Source of the DNA: Bacillus alkalicellulosilyticus
GTDB lineage: Bacteria > Bacillota > Bacilli > Bacillales > Bacillaceae_F
Assembly (NCBI RefSeq): GCF_002019795.1
Contig: NZ_KV917381.1
Span: forward strand, 989,210 to 1,053,209
Direction of reading: 5' to 3'
DNA: 64,000 bases
Positions within the stretch are counted from its first letter, which is position 1, and each line of letters starts with the position of its first letter. The translations under genes were made by a program, and so were the position numbers. Of this stretch, positions 26,431-36,087 are shown one piece after another. The notes under the pieces were generated by a model. That model saw nothing but the letters and a program-made list of their open reading frames with translations. It was not told the origin of the DNA and made no database searches.

Positions 26431-26520
26431 GCACTGGCTTCACTCGCCACAAATCCCGTTGTGAGAAACCCACTCACAACGGGATTTTAAAAGATAGTGG
26501 CGGTTTCGCACATTGCTTTA
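26431..26520 (+). repeat. Dispersed structured element, copy 1
   Basis: Ninety-base element. Outer stem CGCCAC (26445)/GTGGCG (26497). Inner 14-bp stem 26452-26465/26473-26486 around the seven-base loop AAACCCA. Flanks GCACTGGCTTCACT and GTTTCGCACATTGC are conserved in the copies at 43870 and 54129. It runs directly into the terminator hairpin at 26521. Not coding; no known RNA family recognised. Confidence 0.8.
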
Positions 26521-26566
26521 AGGGTGAGACAAAAGGTAATAAAACCTTTAGTCTCACCCTCTTTTT
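26521..26566. terminator. Long terminator hairpin joined to structured element
   Basis: AGGGTGAGACAAAAGGT pairs with ACCTTTAGTCTCACCCT, then C and seven T. Between convergent genes. Confidence 0.85.
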
Positions 26567-27130
26567 TTACACTGGAATGGCTTCTAATAGTTTTTCAATA
26601 TCAAGTTCTAAGTCAATAATATCTGTTGTACATTCAAATCGTTTATTCACATTGCCATTTGAATCAATTAAAAACTTTGTAAAGTTCCACTTAATTGAAA
26701 AGTCATCCACCAAATACTCTGGGTGTTTATCATTGATTAAGGGCAAAAGAATTTTTGATACCGGATGAAATTGATTAAATCCTTCAAACGGTTTTGAATG
26801 TGATAGATAGTCGAATAACGGATGAATGTTCTCGTCCCGCACATTAATTTTTTTAAATAAAGGGAAGGTTACTCCGTAGTTTAACATACATTTCGACTGA
26901 ATTCTTTCATCTGAATCAGGTTCTTGGTTGTCAAATTGGTTACAAGGAAAACCTAAAATGACAAAGCCTTTGTCTTTGTATCGATCATTTAATTTTTGTA
27001 AATCTTGGTACTGATATGTAAATCCACATTGTCCGGCTGTGTTAACAATTAATAAAACTTTCCCCTTGTATTCTTCTAAAGAAACCTCTCTTCCGTTCAT
27101 CGCAACTGCTGAATAGTTATAAACACTCAT
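26567..27130 (-). CDS. Glutathione peroxidase family protein (thiol peroxidase)
   Basis: 187-residue thioredoxin-fold peroxidase. The active site NTAGQCGFT carries Cys instead of selenocysteine; GFPCNQF and KWNFTKFL supply the other conserved Cys, Gln and Trp/Asn. Bacterial Cys-type members usually take electrons from thioredoxin to reduce H2O2 and hydroperoxides. The ATG at 27130 is chosen because the ATG at 27136 overlaps the GGAGG site. May protect against peroxide from the nearby oxidase, though the two are transcribed separately. Confidence 0.92.
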   Translation of the reverse strand: MSVYNYSAVAMNGREVSLEEYKGKVLLIVNTAGQCGFTYQYQDLQKLNDRYKDKGFVILGFPCNQFDNQEPDSDERIQSKCMLNYGVTFPLFKKINVRDENIHPLFDYLSHSKPFEGFNQFHPVSKILLPLINDKHPEYLVDDFSIKWNFTKFLIDSNGNVNKRFECTTDIIDLELDIEKLLEAIPV

Positions 27131-27334
27131 ATGCATCCTCCAAAATAATTAGTTTTATAGTTATGAAGTATTAGTTCTTTAATCTCATTTGGTATTTACC
27201 CATAGTGAGACGGTGTTAAACCACTTAATAAAAAATACTTTGATTGTATGGACAAGTTGATAAAGGTAATTAATAATATTAATTTCATATGGGCACAATT
27301 ATCGATAAGTACATATGAGGAGGATATTTCTTTT

Positions 27335-28342
27335 ATGAGTATTAGTCACCATGAACGTTTAACAGCACCTGAAGTCGGAAATCTATGGACTCAGTATATG
27401 AATGATTCAATGAGTATTTGTGTCCTGACACACTTTATCGAGACGTGCCAGGACCCGGAAATTCTTAAGATACTTGAAAAAGCGAGAGACCTTTCAAAGG
27501 TGCATGTAGAAAGTATTAAAGAGTTTACAGCAAAAGAAGGATTTCCTACATTTTATGGTTTTTCAGAATCAGATGTTTATCAGGATGTACCCGCATTATT
27601 CACCGATAAGTTCATGCTTGTTTATATGTATACAATGGCGCTTCATGGAATGAATGGATATGCTTTGGCCATAGGTAATACAGTAAGAGTAGACCAAAGG
27701 ACTTATTTTCAAAAATGTCAAACGGAAACTATGGATTTATTTGATACCATTGTAAATGTGATGCTTGCTAAAGGCGTGTTTAATCGAGCACCTATCATAA
27801 ATCCTCCAGCAAATATTGATTTTGTAAAAGATGAAAGCTATATCGGAGGGTTTTTTGGTACGAAAAGACCTGTCAATGCGGTCGAAATCACTGGTATATA
27901 CTATAATATGGTGAAGACCGTAGTCAAAGTCGTTTTGGAACTTGGCTTTAGTCAAGTGACACAGACTAAAGAATTGCGTCAATACTTTGAACGTGGAGCA
28001 TCTTTATGTAAAAAGCATATGGGGGTATTTGAAGAGCTTTTATCAGAAAACCACCTTCATTCTGCGCAATCGTTAGAAGCGGAAATAACCACTTCAACAA
28101 CTTCTCCATTTTCAGACAAGTTAATGCTTTTCCATATTGTATCGCTTGTTGGAATTGCTGTCGGATATTACGGAACGGCACTGGCAACCTGTCAGCGAAG
28201 AGATATCATTGTACAATATACGAAGCTTATGGCAGAGGTAGGTTTATATGCAGAGGATGGTTTGAATATTATGATAGAAAAAGGATGGTTGGAGCAAACT
28301 CCAACGGCCGCTGACCGAGAATCGTTAGCGAAACAGAAGTAA
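27335..28342 (+). CDS. DUF3231 family protein
   Basis: 335-residue protein built from two similar helical halves, each with a four-helix-bundle look (first half from LTAPEVGNLW, second from RPVNAVEITGIYY). This is the DUF3231 pattern common in spore-forming Bacillaceae, of unknown function. The start is the ATG at 27335, ten bases after GAGGAGGA; an earlier in-frame ATG (27248) has no site. Upstream and downstream spacing show it is a single-gene unit. Confidence 0.8.
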   Translation: MSISHHERLTAPEVGNLWTQYMNDSMSICVLTHFIETCQDPEILKILEKARDLSKVHVESIKEFTAKEGFPTFYGFSESDVYQDVPALFTDKFMLVYMYTMALHGMNGYALAIGNTVRVDQRTYFQKCQTETMDLFDTIVNVMLAKGVFNRAPIINPPANIDFVKDESYIGGFFGTKRPVNAVEITGIYYNMVKTVVKVVLELGFSQVTQTKELRQYFERGASLCKKHMGVFEELLSENHLHSAQSLEAEITTSTTSPFSDKLMLFHIVSLVGIAVGYYGTALATCQRRDIIVQYTKLMAEVGLYAEDGLNIMIEKGWLEQTPTAADRESLAKQK

Positions 28343-28614
28343 GTCTATCTCCTATAAGGATTCCTAAACGTCTACTGTAACGGTAGGCGTTATTAGTATG
28401 AGTATAAGTATAAGATAAGGAAAAGTGTTCACATTGGTTTGCATGGTTCTACTCATATCCAGACTTTTTTTGTGATAGATTTTAATCCTTTTTCCTAATT
28501 AGTAGTTTGTAACTATAGCCAACGGGTAGGTTCATACATATTTTATTTTAACAATAAATAAAGCCTAGTCGTTCTAACTACAGTAGCCTATTTCATTGGA
28601 AGGGGTTCTGATGT
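28343..28614. other. Intergenic gap, no gene
   Basis: 272 bases without a credible frame. ACGTCTAC and GTAGGCGT (28366-28388) can pair around a seven-base loop but no T-run follows. A ribosome site (AAGGGG) for the permease is at the right end. Confidence 0.6.
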
Positions 28615-30036
28615 ATGGTAGAATTAACAGCTGCGCATTGGATGTATTTAGTTGGAACCATTATTATTATTTTGACGATGCTTTGCAGACAAAATGTTGT
28701 GGTCCCTGCATTAGTGATTACGTTTTTAGTCGGTTGGATATATACGGGTTCGTTGTTTAGTGGGTTGCAAACTATTTTTCAAGCAAGCTTGGTCGCTGCG
28801 GGTGAGCTATTCAATATTTTTCTTATTATAGCAATTATGACAGCGCTTCTTCATTCCTTAAAGACACTAGGTGCTGACCAACAAATGATTACTCCGTTTC
28901 AGCGAGTTATGGTCAATGGACATATTTCCTTTTGGGTCATTGTGTTTATCACGTATTCAATCTCATTATTTTTCTGGCCAACTCCAGCAGTTCCTCTCGT
29001 TGGAGCGCTTCTTATCCCAGTAGCCATTCGAGCTGGATTACCCCCCATTGGTGCGGCACTCGCCATTTCTTTAGCAGGTCAAGGGATGGCTTTGTCTTCA
29101 GATTATGTCATTCAAATCGCACCAATGCTCAGTGCTACGGCGGCAGGAGTTCCAGTAGGTGAAGTTGCTGATAAAGCATTTATCCTCTCCATAATCACTG
29201 GCTTAGTTGCCATTCCACTTGCCTATCTTTTTATTCGTAAAACAATTCAAACGCCCTCTGAGGCTCATTTACACAAGTGGGAAAAACTCGATTCAAGTGT
29301 TGAGCAAGAGGTAGCTGACGTCGTTAACCAACAGAAAAGTAAATATAGCACCTGGTTTGCGATTCTTGTGCCTCTCTCCTTTCTTTTGATTATTGTTTAC
29401 ATGGTATTAGCTAAGTTTTCCGAAGCTATACCACCAATGGAGGGTGGAGCAGGAGCTGCGCTTATCGGCGGTACTGCAATTCTATTGTTAATTGCGTCGA
29501 ATGTGATAAAAAGTATAAAAGAATCGTTCTCTAGTGTAAGTAATCATATTGTGAAGGGGTTTCTGTTCGCATTTAAGGCGATGGGTCCTGTCATCCCTAT
29601 TGCTGGATTTTTCTTTCTCGGAAGCCAAGAGTTGTCTTCTACCATCTTTGGCGTAGAGAATCCACCCTCATTTTTGTTTGACCTTGTTCAAGCCGGACAA
29701 CACCAAATTCCTGAAAGTAGTTTCATAGCTGGGTTTAGTTTACTCATACTAGGGATGATTACTGGTCTTGATGGATCTGGGTTTTCAGGTCTACCGTTAA
29801 TTGGAGCGTTGTCTGGAGCGTTAGGTGATAGTGTAGGTGTGGATGTGTCAACGCTTGCGGCAATTGGACAAATGGGTTCAATTTGGGTAGGTGGAGGAAC
29901 ACTCATTGCATGGTCTTCGTTAGTAGCTGTCGCTGGGTTTGCAAAAGTTCCTGTCATGGAATTGGTGCGAAAAAGCTTCCTTCCGGTTATCCTTGGTCTC
30001 ATAGTATCAACGATGATAGCATTGATATTTTTGTAA
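28615..30036 (+). CDS. Permease of the ion-transporter superfamily
   Basis: 473-residue membrane protein with about eleven hydrophobic segments and a central charged loop (residues 215-250). Re-entrant-like stretches WPTPAVPLVGALL and GLDGSGFSGLPLIGAL are in places typical of IT-superfamily carriers such as those for organic anions. No closer family is recognised. The start ATG is at 28615, nine bases after AAGGGG; the ATG at 28611 is out of frame. No enzyme partner gene is adjacent, so the substrate is unknown. Confidence 0.78.
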   Translation: MVELTAAHWMYLVGTIIIILTMLCRQNVVVPALVITFLVGWIYTGSLFSGLQTIFQASLVAAGELFNIFLIIAIMTALLHSLKTLGADQQMITPFQRVMVNGHISFWVIVFITYSISLFFWPTPAVPLVGALLIPVAIRAGLPPIGAALAISLAGQGMALSSDYVIQIAPMLSATAAGVPVGEVADKAFILSIITGLVAIPLAYLFIRKTIQTPSEAHLHKWEKLDSSVEQEVADVVNQQKSKYSTWFAILVPLSFLLIIVYMVLAKFSEAIPPMEGGAGAALIGGTAILLLIASNVIKSIKESFSSVSNHIVKGFLFAFKAMGPVIPIAGFFFLGSQELSSTIFGVENPPSFLFDLVQAGQHQIPESSFIAGFSLLILGMITGLDGSGFSGLPLIGALSGALGDSVGVDVSTLAAIGQMGSIWVGGGTLIAWSSLVAVAGFAKVPVMELVRKSFLPVILGLIVSTMIALIFL

Positions 30037-30080
30037 GTGATATGGTAGCAACTACCGCAATGAACAGATACAAAAGTAAA

Positions 30081-30113
30081 AGAGCACTGAAGTAAAGGTA
30101 ACTTCAGTGCTCT
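30081..30113. terminator. Bidirectional terminator
   Basis: AGAGCACTGAAGT/ACTTCAGTGCTCT, 13-bp stem with loop AAAGGTA, between convergent genes. Confidence 0.85.
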
Positions 30114-30123
30114 ACCGATTTGT

Positions 30124-30684
30124 TTATTTTAACGGAATGGCAATTTGAGTACCAACTGTCAATTCATAAGGGTCTACATTAGGATTAGCTGCTGCAATGT
30201 CATCGGCAGACACATAATCATAGACACTTGCAATGTTAGTAAACGTATTTCCTGGTTGAACTGTATGATAGACGACGTTACTGTCTGTAGTAGTTTCTTG
30301 TGTTTGCTCCACTACATTCACATGCGAACCAATTTGTAGGGAGTAAGGGTCGATGCCTTCATTCAGATGTAACAAATCATTTACGGTTACACCGTCATAT
30401 ACTTGTGCAATTCCATACAAGGTGTTTCCTGGGTAAATCCGGTGTGTCACCACATTTTCATCTTGCCCATTTCCATTAAGATGCACTTCGGAACCGACTG
30501 GCAACGCGTGTGGGTCTAAGTTGCTATTACTTTCGACTAACTCATCAACGGTAACATCATGGTTTTGGGCAATACCCCAAAATGTGTCACCTGGATTGAC
30601 AGTTACTGTGGATGCACTAGCTGCCAAACTAGTTGTCCCTAAAATCATGCCAAGTGCTAGAGTTGAAATTAAAAACTTTCTCAT
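30124..30684 (-). CDS. Secreted triple-LysM protein
   Basis: 186-residue exported protein: a signal peptide (1-24, ending AASAS) and three LysM domains (about 26-70, 79-126, 140-185), each with the pattern V.PG(D/N)T...IA. There is no catalytic domain, so it is probably a peptidoglycan-binding wall or spore protein. GGAGGAGATAAG precedes the ATG. Single-gene unit, convergent with the permease. Confidence 0.9.
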   Translation of the reverse strand: MRKFLISTLALGMILGTTSLAASASTVTVNPGDTFWGIAQNHDVTVDELVESNSNLDPHALPVGSEVHLNGNGQDENVVTHRIYPGNTLYGIAQVYDGVTVNDLLHLNEGIDPYSLQIGSHVNVVEQTQETTTDSNVVYHTVQPGNTFTNIASVYDYVSADDIAAANPNVDPYELTVGTQIAIPLK

Positions 30685-30854
30685 TTCTTATCTCCTCCTT
30701 TAAGTAACGTCTACTATATGTCTACCTCATAAAATTAAGAATAAACATAGATTTTCAAATAATTTAAGTAGATTTAAACAGAAATAGCTCGTAAATCCCA
30801 TTCTAAACAGTGTTAGGAGCATTGACATTTTTCGATATTTTTTTATGAATGCAA

Positions 30855-30887
30855 AAAACCGTAGCTCTTATTTGGCTACGGTTTTAT
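30855..30887 (-). terminator. Terminator whose loop contains the gene's stop codon
   Basis: AAAACCGTAGC / GCTACGGTTTT around CTCTTATTTG-type loop; the TAA of the membrane protein gene (30868-30870) lies in the loop, so the last codons form the 5' arm. Followed by a T-rich tract on the minus strand. Confidence 0.75.
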
Positions 30888-31482
30888 ATTTTAGTTGCCA
30901 GATAAAATAGTAAAAGATGATACAAGTGTCAAAGAGAAACACAATAATCCAAAGGTAACTTAAAATATTTAAAGGAGAATTATGATAAATCATCGGTAAC
31001 ATATAGAAAAATGTTTCTTTAAAAATAAAAACCTTTTCAGTGGATGCAATAAAATAATAATGGTCTACCATAAGCCAGACTAGGTGAGTTACTAGCAAGG
31101 CACACCCGTGAAACAGGAATAGTTTTTTTCGATAATGCACATAAGATAGGAAATCGGCATTCAGTGTGTCCCGTTTTCCATTATATTTTTGTTGTAAGAA
31201 AGCATCGAGCCGTTCAAAGTCAGAACGACCTATTGTGCATCCGTAAAGGATAAATAGAATAATGATGACCTGAAATAAGGATATAGTTCCGGTGAGAAGG
31301 TAGTTATTGATGACTAACAGGGCTTGAAATACATTACATCCCACAACAATTCCTAAAAAGAAAGTACTAAGTCGAACGAGTCCAAATTTATACCGGAATA
31401 CAATACCCATAATTCCCGCGACCCAGGTAAGACCCTCTGACAAGATAAATAATAGCCATTCCTGTTCGTAAATGAAAATAAT
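30868..31482 (-). CDS. Polytopic membrane protein, probable ATT start
   Basis: Membrane protein of about 204 residues with five to six hydrophobic segments and no motif I recognise. The first standard start in frame is TTG 31443, but it has no ribosome site and cuts a hydrophobic helix (EQEWLLFILSEGLTWVAGI). The frame stays open back to a TGA that is part of a perfect AGGAGGTGA site at 31489-31497; six bases later come two ATT codons (31482 and 31479). Initiation at ATT, known for infC, gives the whole helix. The alternative is a TTG start with weak ribosome binding. Function unknown. Confidence 0.6.
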   Translation of the reverse strand: MIFIYEQEWLLFILSEGLTWVAGIMGIVFRYKFGLVRLSTFFLGIVVGCNVFQALLVINNYLLTGTISLFQVIIILFILYGCTIGRSDFERLDAFLQQKYNGKRDTLNADFLSYVHYRKKLFLFHGCALLVTHLVWLMVDHYYFIASTEKVFIFKETFFYMLPMIYHNSPLNILSYLWIIVFLFDTCIIFYYFIWQLKYKTVAK

Positions 31483-31736
31483 ATAGAGTCACCTCCTAGG
31501 AAATGTATGTCCCATTTTTGACTATATTTTAATTCATTTATGATTATGACTGAATGATGTTTTTTTATATTTCTTTAACAAAAAAACTGTAAGAAAGTTA
31601 ATAAAATATTGGTAACCTACAAACCGCTTTTTCATGGTAAACTAGTAGAAAACTAACGTAGGTGTATTCTTTTTTCTTTTTTTACTAGAGATAGAGATAA
31701 AGATGTATGCCAGTAGGATTACAGGGGGATAAAACC

Positions 31737-32807
31737 ATGTCAGATTCAACGATTAAAGTAATACTAAGTGAGACTAAAAAAAGAATACCTAAGCCAGAAG
31801 AACTTGAATTTGGCAGAGTGTTTACGGACCATATGTTTGTTATGGACTTTGAAGACGGAAAGGGCTGGCATCGTCCAAGGATTATTCCTTATCAACCGAT
31901 TACTTTAGACCCATCAGCGAAAATATTGCATTATGGTCAATCTGTATTTGAAGGGTTAAAAGCGTATTCCTCAAAAGAAGATGATATCCTTTTGTTTAGA
32001 CCTGAAAAGAATATGGAACGATTAAACCGTTCCAATGACCGATTATGCATTCCGTCCATTGACGAGGATTTTGCGTTAAAAGCATTAAAGCAATTACTAG
32101 AAATCGATAAAGAGTGGATTCCGAAGGCAGAGGGAACGTCTTTGTATATCCGTCCGTTCATCTTTTCAACAGAACCATACTTAGGTGTAGCGCCATCAAC
32201 AAGCTATACTTTTATGATAACTCTTTCTCCTGTGGGAGCGTATTATAAAGAAGGCATTAACCCTGTAAAAATTGCGGTTGAGACTGAATTCGTGAGAGCA
32301 GTCCATGGTGGTACAGGATATGCAAAAACAGGTGGTAACTATGCAGGAAGTCTAAAGGCACAAGTGAATTCTGAGAAAAAAGGATATTCCCAAGTGCTTT
32401 GGTTGGATGGAAATGAGAAAAAGTACATTGAAGAAGTTGGAAGTATGAATGTATTCTTTAAAATAAATGGTGAGATCGTGACACCGGCTTTAAATGGTAG
32501 TATTCTTGACGGAATTACAAGAGATTCAATCATTCAATTACTAAAGCATTGGGGTATTAAAGTCACTGAACGAAAAATCTCATTTACTGAAATTTATGAA
32601 GCGTACCACGCTGGACAGCTTGAAGAAGCTTTTGGGACTGGGACAGCTGCCGTAATCTCTCCAATTGGCGAGTTCGGTTGGAAAGAGGAGAAGCTTATAT
32701 TAAATAACGGCGAAACTGGAGAAGTATCGAAAAGGTTATATGACACACTTACTGGGATTCAAAAGGGTGAACTCGAAGATCCTTTTGGTTGGAGAGTTAC
32801 AGTGTAA
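31737..32807 (+). CDS. ilvE: Branched-chain amino acid aminotransferase
   Basis: 356-residue PLP enzyme of fold type IV that interconverts Leu, Ile and Val with their 2-oxo acids. Visible motifs: HYGQSVFEGLKAY, RPFIFSTEPYLG, the PLP lysine in GYAKTGGNYAGSL and EEVGSMNVFF, and EAFGTGTAAVISP near the C-terminus. The start is the ATG at 31737 with AGGGGGA upstream; the frame upstream has no site. It is alone, not in an ilv-leu operon, as for ywaA of B. subtilis. No T-box or other leader was recognised. Confidence 0.95.
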   Translation: MSDSTIKVILSETKKRIPKPEELEFGRVFTDHMFVMDFEDGKGWHRPRIIPYQPITLDPSAKILHYGQSVFEGLKAYSSKEDDILLFRPEKNMERLNRSNDRLCIPSIDEDFALKALKQLLEIDKEWIPKAEGTSLYIRPFIFSTEPYLGVAPSTSYTFMITLSPVGAYYKEGINPVKIAVETEFVRAVHGGTGYAKTGGNYAGSLKAQVNSEKKGYSQVLWLDGNEKKYIEEVGSMNVFFKINGEIVTPALNGSILDGITRDSIIQLLKHWGIKVTERKISFTEIYEAYHAGQLEEAFGTGTAAVISPIGEFGWKEEKLILNNGETGEVSKRLYDTLTGIQKGELEDPFGWRVTV

Positions 32808-32816
32808 GGATGAATG

Positions 32817-32850
32817 GTGTTCCAAAGGAAACTTTGGGGCACTTTTTTTT
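32817..32850 (+). terminator. Terminator of ilvE
   Basis: GTGTTCCAAAG / CTTTGGGGCAC stem (two G-U pairs) with loop GAAA, then eight T. Confidence 0.9.
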
Positions 32851-32871
32851 ATTTTCTAGATTTAAATAAAG

Positions 32872-34215
32872 GTGAGAGTGTTTGGGGAATCTAACGTCGA
32901 CTATGATATGAGGTCGGTGGAGTTTATGAAACATGGGATTGAACGTTATTTTTCTGCATTTGTTACGCTCTTTTCTTGGATAATTTTTTCGGGAATCATT
33001 GGTGTTATAGTAGGTTCTTTGACCTCGTTACTATTAACGACTAATGACATTTTAGGTGATACACGTAAAGAGCATGGTTGGCTTTTATTTCTCCTCCCAT
33101 TGGGAGGTGTACTGATTGGATATATGTACATGTTTTTTGGTAAGGATTCTGCGAAAGGAAACAACCTTGTGTTCGAAGGGGTACAGGGGATTTCACAGGT
33201 TCATCGAAGAATGGGTCCCATAGTCTATATAGGAACTTTTATAACGGTATTATTTGGTGGATCAACAGGTCGTGAAGGGGCTGCCGTCCAAATGGGTGGG
33301 AGTATAGCGGAATCAGTGAACCGTTTTTTTAAAATACATCTAATAGATAAGAAAATTTTGCTAATGGCAGGGATTAGCGCTGGGTTTGGCTCAGCTTTTG
33401 GCACACCGATAACTGGAGGAATTTTTGGAATGGAAGTGACTTCAGTTGGAAAGATGAAATACGAGGCCATTGTTCCTTGTTTGGTAGCTAGTTTTACCGG
33501 TCATTATATTACGACTGCGGCATGGAATGTAGGGCATGAGAATCTTGTGATTCACAGTGTACCACCGATGACGGTTTCGGTTGTATTAAAGGTAATTATC
33601 GTGTCCATTTTATTTGGAATGATTAGCTTAGTCTATTGTCAACTAAGGCATGAAGTTCAACGAATATCGGAGAAGTTTTTGAAAAAAAATCATATGCTTA
33701 GAGGGTTTATTGGCGGCTTAGTCATCATTGTATTAGTGTATGTCGTTGGTTCTAGAGAGTATCTTGGAAGAGGGATTGATGTTCTCGAAGCTGCGGTAGC
33801 AGGTGAAGCAGTACCGACATATTCTTTTTTGGCAAAACTAGTGTTTACTGTGATTACCATGGGAATGGGTTTTGTAGGTGGTGAAGCGATTCCTCTCTTT
33901 TTTATGGGGGCAACGTTTGGTAACACGATTTCGACCGTCGTTGATTTGCCAACATCATTTTTAGCTGCACTTGGGATGATAGCTGTATTTGCAGGTGGCG
34001 CTAATACACCTATTGCATGCCTTTTCTTAGCGATTGAAATGTTTGATGGCAAGGGCATTGAATTCTTTTTTATCGCATGTCTTATTAGTTATCTTGTATC
34101 AAGTCACCATGGGTTGTGGCCTTCTCAAAAGATATATGACCCAAAAAGTAGACTATACAATGTGGGACAAGGAGATACGATAGCAACCTTAGAAAAAAAG
34201 AAAAAACAGGAATAG
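32872..34215 (+). CDS. ClC-family chloride channel/transporter
   Basis: About 447-residue membrane protein with ten or more hydrophobic segments. Family motifs seen: GGSTGREGAAVQMG (the GREGP-type motif with Ala after Gly), GSAFGTPITGGIFGME, and FVGGEAIPLFFMGA. The gating-Glu position of the GREG motif is kept, so an exchanger is possible. No CBS domains. The start is uncertain: GTG 32872, ATG 32908 and ATG 32926 are in frame, and none has an ideal site. Confidence 0.85.
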   Translation: MRVFGESNVDYDMRSVEFMKHGIERYFSAFVTLFSWIIFSGIIGVIVGSLTSLLLTTNDILGDTRKEHGWLLFLLPLGGVLIGYMYMFFGKDSAKGNNLVFEGVQGISQVHRRMGPIVYIGTFITVLFGGSTGREGAAVQMGGSIAESVNRFFKIHLIDKKILLMAGISAGFGSAFGTPITGGIFGMEVTSVGKMKYEAIVPCLVASFTGHYITTAAWNVGHENLVIHSVPPMTVSVVLKVIIVSILFGMISLVYCQLRHEVQRISEKFLKKNHMLRGFIGGLVIIVLVYVVGSREYLGRGIDVLEAAVAGEAVPTYSFLAKLVFTVITMGMGFVGGEAIPLFFMGATFGNTISTVVDLPTSFLAALGMIAVFAGGANTPIACLFLAIEMFDGKGIEFFFIACLISYLVSSHHGLWPSQKIYDPKSRLYNVGQGDTIATLEKKKKQE

Positions 34216-34283
34216 TTTACACAGGAAACCTTCTATTATATCAGCCAAAAGTATTAGGGAAAAATCAATATAGGATATGTAAC

Positions 34284-34311
34284 AAGGAAGCGACATCGTC
34301 GTTTCCTTTTT
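34284..34311 (+). terminator. Terminator downstream of ClC gene
   Basis: AAGGAAGCGAC / GTCGTTTCCTT (one G-U) with loop ATC, then T-run. Confidence 0.85.
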
Positions 34312-34314
34312 ATA

Positions 34315-34920
34315 GGTGAAGGTTGGGAATTATTGGGCGAAATCCACTGAGAAAGTAGGTTTTTATCTATTTCAATGCGCTCTTTGAAATGTCGATTTTT
34401 TTACGTTGGAAGAGTTTCGTTTCAATTTCCAAAAGTCTTTATAAGGAATTTTCTCCCATAATAAAACAGGAAACATTACCCTTTTATATGGAGTGCTATT
34501 GATTTATAGTAGGAAAAAATGAGTTAAATCTTACTTTCAAAAAACGAGGTAGGAGAAAATTTCACATGAGTGAACAATGACAGGAAAATAGTTGTAGTTG
34601 TTTTTTGTTAAAAATATAGAACAGGCTTTTAGTGCAGTGTTCACTGTTTAGTAATTGGTTGAATACCTGCTATGAACTGTAATGACCTATGTTTTCGTTC
34701 AATTTACTAGGTCGTCCTAACTACATGTAAGCTGTAGTTGCATCCAGAAAGCATTTGTCTATAATCACTTAGGCGGTTTTCAAGAAAAAAATACTATAGT
34801 TTGAAGTTTCTTGTCGAAAGGTTTATATCGTTTTTACAAAATCTGTCAAGAAATCTCATTTACTTTTTTTGTTAGCCTGATTAAACTTAGATTATAGTAA
34901 AAATAAGAAACGAGGTATAA
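34315..34920. other. Long AT-rich gap without genes
   Basis: About 600 bases with stops in all frames. TTGTTA (34869) and TATAGT (34893), 18 bases apart, may be the promoter of the gene at 34926. TGTCGAA at 34813 resembles a Spo0A box core. No homologous coding remnant was recognised. Confidence 0.5.
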
Positions 34921-34925
34921 GTCTT

Positions 34926-35132
34926 ATGTCGTTATTAGCCAAAGATTCAATCGTTCCAAATGTTCATGTTTCCATGCCGAAAGACCTGCTAGTTGTCATT
35001 CGTTTAGCGTTAATTAATGAAATCGATACAATCGAACGGAATGCTACAGAGGCTGCAGAACCAGTAGATGTAACAGAGTACTACGATGCATTACAAGAAG
35101 CGTATGAGTACTTACGGACAAATGTTCGTTAA
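34926..35132 (+). CDS. 68-residue protein of unknown function
   Basis: Small soluble acidic protein (MSLLAKDSIVPNVHVSMPKD at the N-terminus) with helix-forming C-terminal half. ACGAGG lies about ten bases before the ATG and a fair promoter about 30 bases further up, so it is likely expressed. No recognised domain. Confidence 0.55.
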   Translation: MSLLAKDSIVPNVHVSMPKDLLVVIRLALINEIDTIERNATEAAEPVDVTEYYDALQEAYEYLRTNVR

Positions 35133-35196
35133 TAATAGAGATAGAGGGGGAGATAGACCTTCTTTGTGTATGTATCCATCTCCTTTAAGTAGATAG

Positions 35197-36087
35197 TTAT
35201 TTCAGACTTATGGATGGTAACTCCATTACTTTATAAGAATCATCAATTACTTTCACATGAAACGCAATTGGGTCCTCATCTCCAAAAGGAGAATACGGCT
35301 CGCCATCCTCAGTTGTTAATTCTACTATAAATTGGTACCATTCGTTTTCTACACTGTAATTTATTTCAACGATATCGGATATATAAGTAATTTCACCATC
35401 TAGTACTTCGATAAAAGCCTTAAGTATGTTAACTTCATTTTTTGCATCAACTTCAGCATGTTCTTTTGTTTTCTCATGAATCCATTCATACTCACCACCA
35501 TAAAATTGATGAGCTAACTCATAATTTCCAGTTTGGAAGCCTTAAAAAAATAATTCTAGTGCAACGTTTGGACTTCCGCTCGTTTGTTCATTAGGAAGAA
35601 GGAATGTGCTCATCGCAATATGAGCTTCTTCAACCATACTGTGATATTCAACTTGTTCTACTGTATCTTCATATGGATTTTCTAACGGTAAAACAAAATA
35701 ATAGACAAGCCCATCCGTTGTGGTGAGATAATGATGCAAGTCATCCTGTTGGTATTCTTTTTCATCTATTGTATATACACTGAAAATCTCAGCTTTTATG
35801 TCCGTCTTTGATTGATAATAGAAGGAAGCTTTTTCTTTTGTTTCATCAACACCATACTTTCCCAACCAATGTCCCGGCAAGTCAATCGTATAAGCATGAT
35901 ATGAATTTTCATATAAAAGACTTTCGAGTTCCTTGATCGATTTTTCTTGGTCATTCTCACCTGGTGTAGATTCAATAACGTTTGCTGCAACTTCTGTTTG
36001 TGGAGATGAAACGGTCACTTGTTCCTCGATACCGCAAGCGGTTAATGCGAGAGTTGTGAATAGCAGTAATCCGAGTATTTTTCTCAT
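35197..36087 (-). pseudogene. Lipoprotein gene interrupted by an in-frame TAA
   Basis: The first part (36087-35542) encodes a 181-residue lipoprotein with signal peptide and lipobox (LALTACG). It stops at TAA (35542-35544), directly after a T-run. The same frame then continues open for 114 more residues (from GFQTGNYELAHQFYG to SISLK) and ends at 35197. With one base changed the whole would be a 296-residue protein. The start is the ATG at 36087 with AAGGAG; earlier in-frame ATG codons lack a site. Either a recent nonsense mutation, stop readthrough, or a sequence error in the T-run context. The first part may still give a secreted lipoprotein. Function unknown. Confidence 0.75.

Noticed and set aside
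31500-31736. T-box or other riboswitch before ilvE
   Set aside because: No TGGNACCGCG-type T-box core and no terminator before the start codon.
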